Shown: positions 33,719-45,194, counted from the first letter of the stretch. The stretch: 64,000 nt of DNA from Isoetes taiwanensis (GCA_021234155.1 JAJEKV010000056.1:5516932-5580931); one strand, 5' to 3'. Notes: generated by a model not told the origin, from the letters alone. Made by a program: numbers and translations.

Positions 33719-34490
33719 ATGGCTAGATTAGTAGCTTTAAAGAGGTTTAGTTTTTTGCAGCATAAATGATTTCGAAAATACAGAGAATGGGAAATCTTAC
33801 ATCTCATATCTTGGGGCAGCTTTCTTAGCTGCAGGCCGGAAGCCTGTATCAACGTATGGAAAACAATTCACGCAGGCTTCATCTCCACCAGAAGAACCAT
33901 CAAACCAAAACGTGAACGAGACTGAAGGCATTTCCGTTGAGCTCCTCGGCTCACAGATAGGAACGGTTCTTGGTACTATTGTTTCTGAGGTAAGCATATC
34001 TGCAACCAGAGGTAAAGATACATGCCTAAATGCTTAAATGTCTACGGAAATTTGATATCACTATATTTTCAAATAACTTTTCTGCAGTTAGTAAACTCTA
34101 TATTTAGAAAACCTGAGGAAGCGTTAAGTGCAGAAGAGGTGGTTGTGGTATGTATCTCCCTATTGTCTAAATTTTGTTTACGTAATAGATTAGTCATGGC
34201 AGTAGCATCAAGATCATAATGCTTATTCTCTGCTGCACTACAGCTGATCGAGAGAACAATGAAGGAGTTACTAAAATCAGTACGCTTAATGCTTTACAAG
34301 TCAGCAATTTATTACAACACATCATATTCAGCTGACAAACTCCTCTCAATTCCAATAGTGCACTTGCATAATGCATAAAACCTTATAGCCATATCTCTTG
34401 GCACAGGGGCTTAGTGTACAGGCGAGCTTTTTCCTCAAACTCAGAGCAAAAAAGTGGCAGATTGAATGGCCGAAAACTCGTGATGCCTAA
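33719..34490 (+). CDS. compact four-exon gene, unrecognised protein with possible mitochondrial presequence
   Basis: Four exons keep phase throughout: 33761-33989 (donor GAG/GTAAGC), 34088-34147 (acceptor TCTGCAG, donor GTG/GTATGT), 34244-34279 (acceptor CTACAG, donor TCA/GTACGC) and 34407-34490 ending in TAA. They encode about 135 residues, including SYISYLGAAFLAAGRKPV, LLGSQIGTVLGTIVSELVNS, ALSAEEVVVLIERTMKELLK and ASFFLKLRAKKWQIEWPK. The upstream ATG at 33719 gives MARLVALKRFSFLQ, which resembles a mitochondrial presequence, but it is out of frame by one base at 33761. Either position 33760 (TTTTTTGCAG) is a true acceptor with an unseen first exon, or a one-base change broke the start. Telo-box-like TTTAGGGTT repeats at about 33628-33655 fit a housekeeping promoter. 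Family not recognised. Confidence 0.5.
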
Positions 34491-36850
34491 ACCACAAGGC
34501 TCAAATCCTTCCAGTATTTTTTGGTTAAACAACTTCTCCAAATTCGGTGTGAAGCCTGCTTCAAATGCGGCCCCTGATGCCTCCTGACATTTCCCTGAAT
34601 CTATCATATGCTAAGGTAAGCATGTATCCCTTAAACAGCAGATGCAAATTATTTAATGGCATGTCTGATGCAAGTTATGAAGTACAAATGCAGGGCAGCT
34701 ATCAGGCTTCAGAACAGGCTATCAGGCACACAGGACATTCCATGAGCTTTTGGCAATAGATAGAAATGCTTTGTTGGCCCCTTTGTAGATGCTTCTTTAC
34801 AAAAGCTAGTGATTAAGCACCTTAGAGTTTTGTGGTTTTTACTGCTATGAATTTGTTACTCACATCTTAAAACCAGTCTGGACTGTCGTATAATTCTGTG
34901 GGCAGCATGTCTTGATACATGGATAGTTTGGTACGTTTTTCGTGTTTCTGTGTACGCTATTCTAAAATTGTGTGGCTCAATAACAACTAATATTTGTGAT
35001 TTTTTCCAGTGGCCTTACTATTGGCTTTGCTATATACATAGATATTTGAGAAGATGTGTACAAAGATGTGCCTTACAAGCATGGAATATTTGATATGTAA
35101 GATAACTACTTGAAGAACTTTTTATATTTGCTGGAAACCATGATCAGTCTTTCATTTTTTGCATCCTTTCTTCAAACTCACAGTTATGTTATGTTTTACT
35201 AAGAGGTGATGCACTTTTGATGGGCCAATCTTGCCCTGGTTTTACAGATTCATTGAAAACATCTGGAGAATTTGATTTAGTTCTATCATGCTACCATATA
35301 TTGGCAATACATGTACTTACAAAATTACATTTCAGAATAAGATGTTTGGTTGCACACCTCTTTCTTTTTCTTATTGTGTCTGCTTACTTAGTATCATTGT
35401 GATTTGACTAGTGACTTAAACAAACGTGACATCCTTCATGGCTCCATGTCCTAAACACATATTCTAACATGTCTAGCATGTGGAATTCTACTACCTAGGG
35501 ATATTGTAAGTGGTTTACATCATAAATGCATTCTCTTCAGCATTATTTTTTTCATCAATATTGTAGAGTTTCCTTTTGTATTTCAATATGTAGAATGGAG
35601 ACCCTCATAATGATATAAATTTTTTGGCCTACTTGCTTATTACAAATATATATTATAGAAATTTTTGCAGCACCCTATCTAATGTCTTACAACAATATGA
35701 TAGAAGGGTGAACATGTAATAAATGGGCTTTTATATACTGTTCACTATTTCATTATTATAAGGTTTTGAAAACTGAACGGAGGTGATGTGCCAATTTGGT
35801 AGAGATGCTAATAACAAAATAAAATGGAAATTGTAACGTGTCAACCCCCGTTGGGATGCAACAATGTAATGGCAAAGCTCTATATGTGTTCGCCCATTTT
35901 TAATGTGCAAGTTCAAAATCAAAATTTGGGAATATGCATCACTACAGGCCACATGGTGGAGCATCTTATGAGTAAGATTGTTGCTTGCTAGAAAGAATTA
36001 GTCATTCCTTGCACCATGTGATCCAATATGCAAAATAAAATGATACAATAGAACGTCCAAATTGTAGCTTAAACATGATTCAAATGGTCCTAGATTAACA
36101 GGTCTATTTGCATTCGCAAAATCTAAAAAAAGAAAAAAAAATGGATAATAGAAAACAAAAAGGAAAACATACTTCAGATGAGGTGCAGCGTGGTAAATAC
36201 CTACAATGGAAGCAAAAATCACAGCTTCACACCTTAGAATTAACTATTGCCTTCTCTGTGATTCATAATTGTAGGAGATGGTGCGCATAACCTAAATGAT
36301 GAATTGTATTGCATTCAAATGTAGGAAATGCGAACATTTTAAGCGACAAAATAGAAGAATATGGCATCACCCTATTCCTAACACCAAATGTGCTAAGCTA
36401 CAAAGCAGCACATGACAGCATCCAGTGCCCGACACCTTTATTCAACGGAGCATGCTGCATTTTCTGCACAAATGCACCAGTGGTATCTGCTTCTAAAGCT
36501 TCACACCTTTGGGATTAACTATTGCCTTTCTTCCTTAATATCTATTATTATTTATAGGAGACAATGCATAGAACCTAAATGGGGAATCGTATCTAGTTCA
36601 TATTTATACCTGGTTGAGCTTATAGGCATTGACAGACTGCATAAGAGGTTAGAAGATGGTAGACAGGTAAATAGCTAGGCAGCAAAAGCATGCTGGGAGA
36701 GCCTCTGCACAACAATTTCAATTCAGGGTAGACGGGTAATAGCTAGGCTACAAATAAGAAATAAATACATTGCAAAATGAGAAACATCTCAGTTTACCAT
36801 AGACTTTTGCCATTATATCACGTTGATAACTCAAATTTATTGATACATCT
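34491..36850. other. intergenic DNA without a supported gene
   Basis: Holds the 3' flank of the previous gene and AT-rich sequence. The 34383-34607 minus-strand ORF overlaps the last exon of the plus-strand gene and was taken as a shadow. Nothing else was identified. Confidence 0.45.
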
Positions 36851-37430
36851 TCAACGTGATCCTTTTATTGCAGTGGTATGAATAGCTCAGCATTCATCAT
36901 GTTTAACACGATCTGTTCATTACCGTGGTATAAAAAACTCAACATTCATTGATACATCTTCAGCACGATCCTTTTATCAATGAGTTATAATAAATCACTG
37001 CTTGGAATGATATAGCTCTTTTCCATAATGCATTTGATAGCCCAAATGAAATCAAAATTGCATATTCACATGGAATAGGCCATGAATGCAAGCATATAAT
37101 GCGAGCATGATGGAATGTTGGATTTAGGACCTGATGCATATTCACATGGAATAGGCCACAAATGCAAGCATATAATGGAAGCATGATGGAATGTTGGATT
37201 TAGGACCTGAAGCATAGAATAGAAGCATGTGGATTATTCGTTGCTACATCTGCATCAGAATCGTTTCTTACATTTTCAGCATGATCCTTTTCTTGGATAT
37301 GATTTGTATCTTGCATCACTGCTGGGAATGATCTAACTCTATTCCATAATGCACTTGATAGCAAATGGAAGCACGATGGAATGTTCTACTTAGGACATGA
37401 AGCATAAAATGGAAGCATGAGGAATATTCA
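36850..37430 (+). repeat. repeat cluster with a 76-bp tandem duplication
   Basis: The unit GCATATTCACATGGAATAGG and following occurs at 37060-37135 and 37136-37211, with few differences. Around it, phrases such as 'gatacatctt(c)agcacgatccttttat', 'gaatgat.ta.ctctattccataatgca' and 'ggaagcatgatggaatgtt' recur irregularly, so an older, longer repeat was rearranged here. Confidence 0.7.
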
Positions 37431-38456
37431 ATGTCGATTCTGACATTTTAAGTTCTAGGATGTCAAATAAACTTCTACGGCAAGCTTGGTTCCAAGCATC
37501 AAATAAACTCTTAAGGCAAGTTTGCTTCCAAGTATCAAGCGAGACTCTTGGAAAATCACAGGATGCACAGGCAAATCTTTGAAATTATGAGAAATTAAGA
37601 CATGGGAGTAGATGATTCAAACAACAGAGATTCGATGAAAATGTTGTAGCATAGTATGCAGCATTAAAAATGCTACACCAAATATCATATTTACAATGTA
37701 GTAAAAAACCAGAACGCAAAGCATGGCATACCTTTAAGTGTAGCCAGATTTGGTGCCCGCCAGAGTTGGTGTCTGTGCCATCATGAAAATGCATACTGGT
37801 ACCCTGTATATACAGGACAAAAATAGTAAAGTTGAAACCGCAGTAAATAACAAATGGGTATCCTTTATGACATGGCATTTGATTGAGATGTGGAAAGAAA
37901 CATTAAAAGCAATGAACGAAGCAAGATCCCAAGGGATGGTGCACAATAAATTTTCCACGTAATTTTGGGCATCTGTTCTTGGAAAGTAGAAAATATATTT
38001 TTTGATCAGACAAAGTTACCTAGACAATTGAATATGATAAACAAACCTTACCAATATTCAAAGTGCCACTCTATCTCTGGGTGTGGTGTGGTAGGCTACA
38101 TATTCCTCTGCTTAGTAAGCTGCTGCCGCCATCATCTAGGAGACCATTCTTAAATGCCGCCACCATCATCTCAATCTCTTTCCATTCATCTCTTTAGTCA
38201 TCCTGATCATGCCCTGCCTGCTCTTCTGCAACAGAGCTGTTCATGGCTTACAGACTGAGACCGAATCAAAGGCAAGGGGCAGCAAAATCGGACCATACCT
38301 CTATGGCTTGCGGCCTGCTCTAGGCATCATCTTCTTCTTGCCTCCTGCAAGGGCAGAAGGTGTCGAACCTTCAAGAATCTTAAAAAAAAAAGACAATCAT
38401 CAAATCATGATCATAGACCCAAGAGATGTTATCCAAGTTCTTACCACTGGTATCAC
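37431..38456. other. intergenic DNA, no gene seen
   Basis: Short ORFs on both strands have no recognised domain. Confidence 0.4.
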
Positions 38457-39090
38457 CAAGTGCCATGGCATGTGTAATCGATTCCCAGATTGATCCTAGT
38501 TGGAGTTTCAATCTGGAAAAGTTAAAGTGAGATATATTTATTCTTCCTTGGGATTCACGGATCAGTGAGAATTTTGGGACTGCTGAGTTACCAATAGATT
38601 CTTCTGATAGCATACATGATGGAACATCTTGAAAATACTGGAGCTTTTGTAACCTTCAAGGCATCATATAGTCCATCCTTTCCATGAATAAACCTAGTCG
38701 ATTTTATTGCTAAAATCATCTCTGCACGATCAAGGACATAATCAGGCACCCTGAAAGAAAGATAGCAGCTTAATTGGACAGACAACCCAACTGACCCCAA
38801 ACAATCACACTAAGCATTATGATTCCAACTTCAATGATAAATCACAGCTAATCGACATTCAGAGCGAGAATTGGGTCTTTCTAATGTTAAAGAATTTCCA
38901 AACCTTAAAGAAATTGGAGGCAATAGAAACTTTGAGATGCCTTCTAAGCTCCCGAGTTCAGAAAGAAGGCAATCTTTGTCAAATTGTTGGGATGATGCAT
39001 AGCAAAGCGCTCTATAAAATGATCAATAACTTTTTCACGGATCTTTAGTCCACGTTCCCAATCCTTCTCCAACCGTGACGTTACATAGAT
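38457..39090 (-). pseudogene. weak multi-exon remnant, unrecognised protein
   Basis: Three blocks look like exons on the minus strand. The first is 39090-38904 (acceptor ATTGCCAG, donor AAG/GTTTGG), ending LLSELGSLEGISKFLLPPIS. The second is 38750-38592 (acceptor CTTTCTTTCAG, donor TTG/GTAACT), reading RVPDYVLDRAEMILAIKSTR. The third is 38512-38457 (acceptor CTTTTCCAG, donor TTG/GTGATA), reading IETPTRINLGIDYTCHGTW. The first junction keeps phase, but the second block needs a frameshift near 38660 to join the third. Splice signals and composition suggest a real ancestral gene that is now broken. No family recognised. Confidence 0.35.
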
Positions 39091-39600
39091 CTGGCAATTA
39101 CAATACTGCATCATACAGGTGCTGTGAGAGAGTAAACAAAAAGGAAACTCTGAAAAAACTATGCAAGGCACAACTGGAAAAAAATTTGGAAGGATACTCA
39201 ACGGGTCTGCTTGGCTATGCCGACTAAGCAAAGCATGTCCGAACCCTAATATGTGAAAAACCATTTTCTTTTTTGAACTAAAATTTTGGAGATGCCAGAA
39301 TCAAAGCCAAGAAGCAAATTTGTTGCACGAAGCAGCGCCTCAGGTTGTAAATCCATCTGAAAACATCCTCTTGGATTGCAAATCCCTTTGAAAGCCTCCT
39401 CATGATGCTAGCGCAATGCATGCGGGCTCCTCTATGGCATGCCCTCTATCGGATAAGAGTGGAAATCAAGGAAAAAAATCATACGGAAAATTTCTACGAT
39501 TTTTGGAAACCGGTAAAGTTTTTCGGTGACCACAAATCTTAAAATCATAGGAAATCGACTTAAAAAAAAAATCCAAAATATTTTTAGTCAAACCGGAAAC
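39091..39600. other. non-coding spacer
   Basis: No gene supported; it leads into the AATAAATGCAAA minisatellite. Confidence 0.4.
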
Positions 39601-40316
39601 TTCCAAATTAACAAGATTGATTGATTGGCATTGATATCTTCTAACAAATTTGCCAATGGCCGCAATAAATGCAAAGTGCACACATGTCGTGCTTTGATAA
39701 TTCGCAATAAATGCAAAACGTATTAATGGCCGCAATAAATGCAAAGCATATTAATGGCCGCAATAAATGCAAAGGGTATTAATAGCCGCAATAAATGCAA
39801 AGTGCACACATGTCGTGCTTTGATAATTCGCAATAAATGCAAAGCGTATTAATGGCCGCAATAAATGCAAAAGGTATTAATGGCCACAATAAATGCAAAG
39901 TGCACACATGTCGTGCTTTGATAATTCACAATAAATTCAAAGCGTATTAATGGCCACAATAAATGCAAAGTGTATTAATGGCCGCAATAAATGCAAAGTG
40001 CACAAATCTGCCATAAATGCGATGAATGCAACGTGTCATTCTATGGTAATGCTCATATCTTCCTCCGCCATAAATGCTCATAAATGCCTCAAATCTGAAA
40101 TTAATGCCATAAATGCCTCAATGCAACGTGTCATGCTCTCCTAATTTTTAAGGAAGAAATTACGTGCGAACACAAAAATGTAATGCGATGAATGCAATGT
40201 GTCATTCTATGGTAATGCTCATATCTTCCTCCGCCATAAATGCTCATAAATGCCTCAAATCTGAAATTAATGCCATAAATGCCTCAATGCAACGTGTCAT
40301 GCTCTCCTAATTTGTA
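39600..40316 (+). repeat. minisatellite: GCAATAAATGCAAAG units and a 160-bp duplication
   Basis: Copies of the phrase GGCCGCAATAAATGCAAAG(C/T)GTATTAAT follow one another from about 39658 to 40000, with an embedded longer unit (CACACATGTCGTGCTTTGAT) seen three times. From about 40019 a second pattern (GCGATGAATGCAACGTGTCA...CTCCTAATTT) is duplicated at about 40182. The theme ATAAATGC runs through both. Confidence 0.85.
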
Positions 40317-41520
40317 AGGAAGGAAGGAAGGAAGAGACTTTTAACGTCCACGGAGCCCAATCGGGCTATGGGACCAGAACAAACAAAGGGGGCGGAAGCC
40401 CCAACAGAACCGTGGGCCGAAGCCCAAGCAAAAACCAATCAAAACATGGGGACGAAGCCCCGTTACAACAAAACATGGGGACAAAGCCCCGTTATCACTC
40501 AAAACCCAGGGCTAGACCAAGACTGCCCAGGGATCAGTTGGCCATTGATCCCTAATGATAGCTCGACCGCCTCTGTACAATCGCCCATTTTGCCGCAGCG
40601 GGCCTCACGCGGACCGGCACAATTCATCTTTCGCTCGCAGAGCCGCACGAGTCAAATCTTCCCCGCGACCGAAGGTGGTCCCTTCAAATGATTGCCATGT
40701 CGTAAGACGCGGCCTGGAAAGAGCATTTTGAAAGCAAACCAAGAGATGGCGGGCGGCTCGGACGCGTCGCTCCCACCCGGCCAGACGGAAAGGATGCCGC
40801 CGGCATGGATGTGCATCTCCCGAGCAAAAAAGAGGCCGCCGCTCGTGGGGGGTCAAATCACCCGCCTCCGCAAGGCCCACAATGCGCAGAGAAAGGGCCG
40901 GAGTGAGCCGCGGGTCGCACAAAGACGGGGAGCGGACCTCTACCGCACCGATGGGGCGGCAAATCCTCGAGGAGGCCGTGCGCATATGGAGATCGATAGC
41001 GGTCATAGGCGTACCACTTCGCCGCATGGGGGGGCCCCCAGAGCCCCGGGCCGGTGACCCACCACCTGAACTGGCCGCTATGCCCCCCTGCAATCGTAGC
41101 AGCAATTCTAGTAATCGACCCGACCGCCAAAGGCAATCGGGCGCACGCCTCTGGAGAGTGGCGCGGGTACCGGACCGCGTGGATCCCATCAAGTACCCCC
41201 CGAGGCAAGCAATCGAGCTGAGCATCAAGGATGTCCAAAGTCGCAACTAAAGAGGCATCGGGACTGGTGGTGCCGAAAGAGGGCGGCCGGGGCCCAAATG
41301 ATGGGGCTGTCCGAAGGTAGGGCGCAATCGTGGGGTCATAGGGCCGGGACGGGACTGGCTCAGGCAGCCGAATGAGATTCTTCTCCTTACGGGTCTCCCG
41401 GGCCATACGTTTGATCTTACGGGCCATGCTAAGAACAAGGCAACGTTAAAGGGTGCCAAGGTTGGACGGGTCTCTGGCTGAGGCGAGCAGAAAAATGTAA
41501 CTGCCTTATAATAGGAAGGA
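40317..41520 (-). mobile_element. GC-rich retroposed unit with (TTCC)n tail, minus orientation
   Basis: On the minus strand the unit ends with GGTCCCATAGCCCGATTGGG, CTCCGTGGACGTTAAAAGTC and a TTCC tetranucleotide tail (GGAA repeats at 40317-40334). The same ending with a CCTT tail is found at 47510-47583. The body is far more GC-rich than its neighbours and carries a 189-codon ORF. Upstream of the tail are four stacked hairpins (40390-40500). The left flank is the minisatellite; the right flank (41521-41869) is the same dispersed repeat as 30893-31190, so this unit appears to have inserted into it. Confidence 0.6.
40858..41427 (-). CDS. ORF of the GC-rich retroposed unit, unknown function
   Basis: A 189-residue ORF starting MARKIKRMARETRKEKN (strongly basic), then Pro/Arg/Gly-rich. 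A second frame (40605-41246) seems to continue the protein past its end (AGWERRVRAARHLL, ending ALRAKDELCRSA), implying a frameshift. GC-rich DNA keeps ORFs open by chance, so coding is only possible. A basic N-terminus would suit an RNA-binding ORF1-like protein of a non-LTR element; this is inference. Confidence 0.3.
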   Translation of the reverse strand: MARKIKRMARETRKEKNLIRLPEPVPSRPYDPTIAPYLRTAPSFGPRPPSFGTTSPDASLVATLDILDAQLDCLPRGVLDGIHAVRYPRHSPEACARLPLAVGSITRIAATIAGGHSGQFRWWVTGPGLWGPPHAAKWYAYDRYRSPYAHGLLEDLPPHRCGRGPLPVFVRPAAHSGPFSAHCGPCGGG

Positions 41521-41869
41521 AAATGATTATTAACCACTATATCATATCATACTAATTATGCACTCAAAATTACAATGTCAATAAATCAATGGGATCAAAT
41601 ACCACTATGATAAACTTGATAAATTAAGTAGTAGCACACATCATATATTCAAGCCATAAAAACTAGCTATAGTTATCATCTTTTAGTACCATGTGAATGA
41701 ACTATATTGTATAACTAGACATGGTTTATAGACTTTTTGGCCACAAATCGATATTGATTTTAAAAATTGGTTGACATTAAGAAATCATTAGAAAAAAAAC
41801 ATATTGATTCAATTTTAGGGGGCCTTGTGTTTCCTAGATCGGACATAGGCTCCATATCCTATTGATGGA
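41521..41869 (+). repeat. dispersed repeat shared with 30893-31190
   Basis: Both copies run from AATGATTATTAACCACTATA to TCCTATTGATGGAGG almost identically. This copy has about 50 extra bases near 41565-41610 and about 17 near 41660. No ORF. Confidence 0.85.
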
Positions 41870-42059
41870 GGAATGTCAGTGGCTACTTGAGGTGCCAATG
41901 GCTTAAAAGGTGTCACTTAAATGTATGTGCAACATCTGCAGAGCTCCGACCTGCGTAACATGATTCCTCAAATCTGTATGCGGGTTTTCTGTTTAGCAAT
42001 GATGCGATGAAGTTTGTTTATCGACTGCATGGCGTAGCTGGATTGAGATGGTGAGGCAC

Positions 42060-42345
42060 CAAAGAAGCAACCTACAACTTGAGTGCTTCCAGTTCAACAT
42101 CCACAATGATCTTTTGTTTTGCATCCTCTTGGAGTTGGGCCTCAAGGGCCGTGATCATGGCGTGAGCTTCTTCCTGTGTGGCTTCCAAATACGCAATTCA
42201 TGTATGGTGCATGGCATTGGCGTGGGCCTGAGCACTGAGTTCAGACTTGAGATTGCGGATGTCTTTATTGGCCGTGATCAACAATTGGCCTTTAGCCGTG
42301 AGGCATTTGAACTCAGATGTAAGGCGGCGTGAAGACTTTGTAACC
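42060..42345 (-). pseudogene. coiled-coil protein fragment, probably retroelement-derived
   Basis: The minus strand reads SRRLTSEFKCLTAKGQLLIT, NKDIRNLKSELSAQAHANA, then after one stop LEATQEEAHAMITALEAQLQ and KQKIIVDVELEALKL. The heptad pattern of Leu/Ala and the Glu/Lys/Gln-rich composition indicate a coiled coil. Such segments are common in gag-like proteins of plant elements. Only one internal stop (near 42195) breaks it. Confidence 0.45.
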
Positions 42346-42399
42346 ATCCCTCTTTTTCCTGTTGAAGTTGCTCAATCTCGGTGAAGCTAGAGGAATCTT

Positions 42400-42640
42400 C
42401 GAATAATCTTTAGGAATCTAGAAGAATCTTAAGAAAATCTTGGGGAAGCTATGGGAATCGCAGAAGAATATTTGGGAATCTAAAAGAATCTAAAGCAATA
42501 TTTATGAAATCTTAGAGAATCTCGACGAATCATCAGGGATCTTGGGGAATATAAGGAAACATTGATGGAATCTCAAAGAATCTAGGGGAATCTTTACATT
42601 GCTTTAGAGAATCTAAGAGAATCTATATAGGATCTTCATT
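42400..42640 (+). repeat. degenerate GAATCT repeats
   Basis: The word GAATCT or a close variant recurs roughly every 10-20 bases ('gaatctagaagaatctt', 'gagaatctaagagaatct'). A shorter version occurs near 31195-31225. Confidence 0.7.
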
Positions 42641-43070
42641 GGTTGGCTTTGCATTAGGCTTCTAGTCGAATTCGTACAGTTTCTCATAGTGCAACCACTT
42701 GTATATCTAACATATATATGTTCTTATAAGGACCGGCAAACCCGGATCGTCATATGCAATATTGGTTCATGCGGTCCTGCCATAGCCACAATATTTTCCA
42801 TAGTCGGAGCTTAAGAAAAAGCCCATGTGGCCACTCCACCGGCAAGCTCAGCTGGATCAACGGTTAGCATACAAATGCCACACATCTGCTCCAAAATAAT
42901 CCTCCCGACAGAAAAAATAAGATTTTGCAAAAGAATTACATAGGTTGGATAAGCAAAGGTCTAGAAAATAACCCCCATGTATCCAGCAGCCTACATACCG
43001 TATATTGCACTACCACAAAAGCCTTTTTAACCTATTCCAAAGATCAGGGCAAGAGAAAGGGCGCAGGAGA
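42641..43070 (+). other. upstream region of NDUFB10
   Basis: Probably holds the promoter and 5' UTR. No clear TATA box was fixed; an acceptor-like CCAAAGATCAG lies about 20 bases before GGCGCAGGAGAATG, so a 5' UTR intron is possible. Confidence 0.4.
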
Positions 43071-43382
43071 ATGGGTAGGAAAGCCGGGGTAAGCTTTGAT
43101 CAATCTCCGCCGGAAGATTTCGATCCGGCGGATCCTTATAAGGACCCCATAGCCATGATCGAGATGCGAGAGTACTTAACTCGCGAGAAGTTTATCAAAG
43201 TAGAGATGGCTAAGGTGCTGAGGGACAAAGTCAGGGACTGCTACCGGCGTGAAGGAGTTAATCACAAACATAAATGCAAGAAATGGGTGGATCGTTACAT
43301 GGATGCCATCAAGGAAACACGGTGGAACAGAGGAAATCGTATTTACACTTCTGCCGACCTCAAGCCTGCGACCACAAGTTAG
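43071..43382 (+). CDS. NDUFB10: NADH dehydrogenase (ubiquinone) 1 beta subcomplex subunit 10, plant type
   Basis: A 103-residue protein starting MGRKAGVSFDQSPPEDFDPA. It matches the plant NDUFB10 pattern from end to end: the MGRK start, PDPYKDP-like DPADPYKDPIAMIEMREYL, the E/K-rich helix with REKFIKVEMAKVLRDKVRDC, and the conserved CYRREGVNHKHKC (C-x11-C), then V..Y.D......W. The length is close to the roughly 105 residues usual in plants. It is an accessory subunit of the membrane arm of mitochondrial complex I, imported into mitochondria without a cleaved presequence. I chose the ATG at 43071 because the family begins MGRK; the frame is open 66 bases further upstream to 43005 but those residues have no family match. 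No interruption is seen, and the coding region is in one exon. Confidence 0.9.
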   Translation: MGRKAGVSFDQSPPEDFDPADPYKDPIAMIEMREYLTREKFIKVEMAKVLRDKVRDCYRREGVNHKHKCKKWVDRYMDAIKETRWNRGNRIYTSADLKPATTS

Positions 43383-45094
43383 TCAAGGTAATCTCGAAAG
43401 TTTAGATATATGGAATTTTATGAGCTTCTGGTCTTGGTAATTCTGAAATTTTAAGTTGACGACGTAAAATGGGTCTTCATTAGCCACAACTGTTGTGCGT
43501 TTCGCATCCTGGGCGTTTTTATCAGGAACAAAGAATTGTCCTTTAAGCCATGGGGATCGTATTTTGCGTTTAACACTGCCCGTCATATTTCTTCTACCCA
43601 GTGTTTTGCTCTTTGCTCAGCCATTCTTTGTTGATTTGACTTTAAAAGATACTCATTCTGTCAAACGTTGAAGTTCTAAAAGATGCTCCTCGGGAGTTTG
43701 TTGGTAGATTATGTAGGACAGAGGACACACAGCGTTTTAGTCAGAGTTTACATAGAAGAACTTAAATCACTTACATTTTAGTGGATTGAGGGTCATGTGA
43801 TTTAGCATCAAATGTTTCCCAGATTTACTGAAAAAAATCTATGCACCTTCATTACACCTGGCAGCCAGAAAATGCAAGAAGTTTCAAATGGGCATTCATT
43901 CGCTTCTTCATTTGCTTCTTTCTCCTGTTTCGAAGCTGAAAACTGCTTCTATTTTGTGGTTCTCTTTGTTCATCCTGCGTTTGAGCTATTTGAGGAGCTG
44001 AAGCCTTTAGAAGGAGGATGAATATATCTTTTTTTCATATATCATTTCATATACCACACCGATATATGCTGCGTAAGAAACACTACATGCCACGAGCCGT
44101 AATGAGTAGCCTTACATGAGCTATGAGCATGGGTGTTAGTTATTTGATATAACCTGCAAGTTTGATGTTTGATATATCACTGATATGCTGTCATTTCCTT
44201 ATCCGTGCTGATGCACATTTCCTCTGTAATTTACAGGTCAATCAAGAAAATGAGACTGAAGTGTGGGCATATTTAGTGTGTGCTTTAAATTTGCTGAATG
44301 TTTTTCTTAGAGATCAATAAAGCTCTCGAAAGATCTGTTCAGCATGCTTCAACAGATACAAACCTTTTAATGTAGTGTAAAGCATCAGCCAGTTAATTAA
44401 CTTGATTGGGGTTCAAATAAAAGGTTTCTTTTGCAAATGGTTTTTATTTTGCATTAACAATTGGCAAGTTTTTATTTTGTGTAGTTGTATGTGCTATGGC
44501 AGATCTGGCTACTATATTTAGCACTGGTGGAAATGATTTTGGTTGAAGCTCAACTTCAGAGAGTGGTGCCTCAACAGCATGCTTTTGGAAGTTTCTGAAG
44601 TGTGAGTCGCAATCGCTTTTCAAAGTACCATATAGTTAGTTCCTTGTTTGGATCATCTAACAATCAGCCAGTGGCCGCTTCAGATGCGGTTCATGAGTAC
44701 TATTATTTATGAACTTAGAAAGAAATTGAATAGACCTTGGAAATCCCAATTAAACATGATAGGGTAATGCAGTTTTAATGTTGCAGCTCTCTGTCTCTGG
44801 GAGCGTTCCGGCACTGTTTCCATCTTGCGCTTCTTGGTCTGGAATGCAGGGTAAATAAGCAGAATGTGTTTTGACCAGCTATGAACCAATTCAATGCGAT
44901 TTGGTGCCGGATCGAGGGAGAAAATCCCACAGCAAGTTTGCCCCAAAAATCCCGATAAGGGCCAGGATTTTTGCGCAGTAACTGTGCAGTAACTGGGATC
45001 CCGTCCTCCGGGATCACACCTCTTGGGGATCCCATCCCCGAAACTGGGGTAAGACTATCTTGCGCCCTACCACCACCTTAAACAAGACAAAAGA
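43383..45094 (+). other. 3' flank of NDUFB10 and intergenic DNA
   Basis: AATAAA-like signals occur at about 44320 and 44418. A donor-like CAAG/GTAATC follows the stop closely, so the 3' UTR could be spliced. ORFs at 43383-43586 and 44707-45035 show no recognised domain. Confidence 0.4.
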
Positions 45095-45194
45095 TGAGTT
45101 AATTGAGAGGTGCCAAATAGTTTAATGAGTGGTAATTTTGGAACGAGTTAATTGAGAGGTGCCAAATAGTTTAATGAGTGGTAATTTTGGAACG
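45095..45194 (+). repeat. perfect 50-bp tandem duplication
   Basis: Two units start at 45095 and 45145 (GAGTTAATTGAGAGGTGCCA and following), identical over their length. It is therefore young. Confidence 0.9.

Noticed and set aside
34383-34607. Minus-strand ORF of 74 residues
   Set aside because: Opposes the last exon of a plus-strand gene that has phase-consistent splice sites; a donor-like GTAAGC near 34616 on the plus strand follows only stop-containing frames and was not used.
38944-39264. 106-residue minus-strand ORF as an intact gene
   Set aside because: Its first half lies upstream of a good acceptor, and another frame gives the phase-consistent junction to the next exon.
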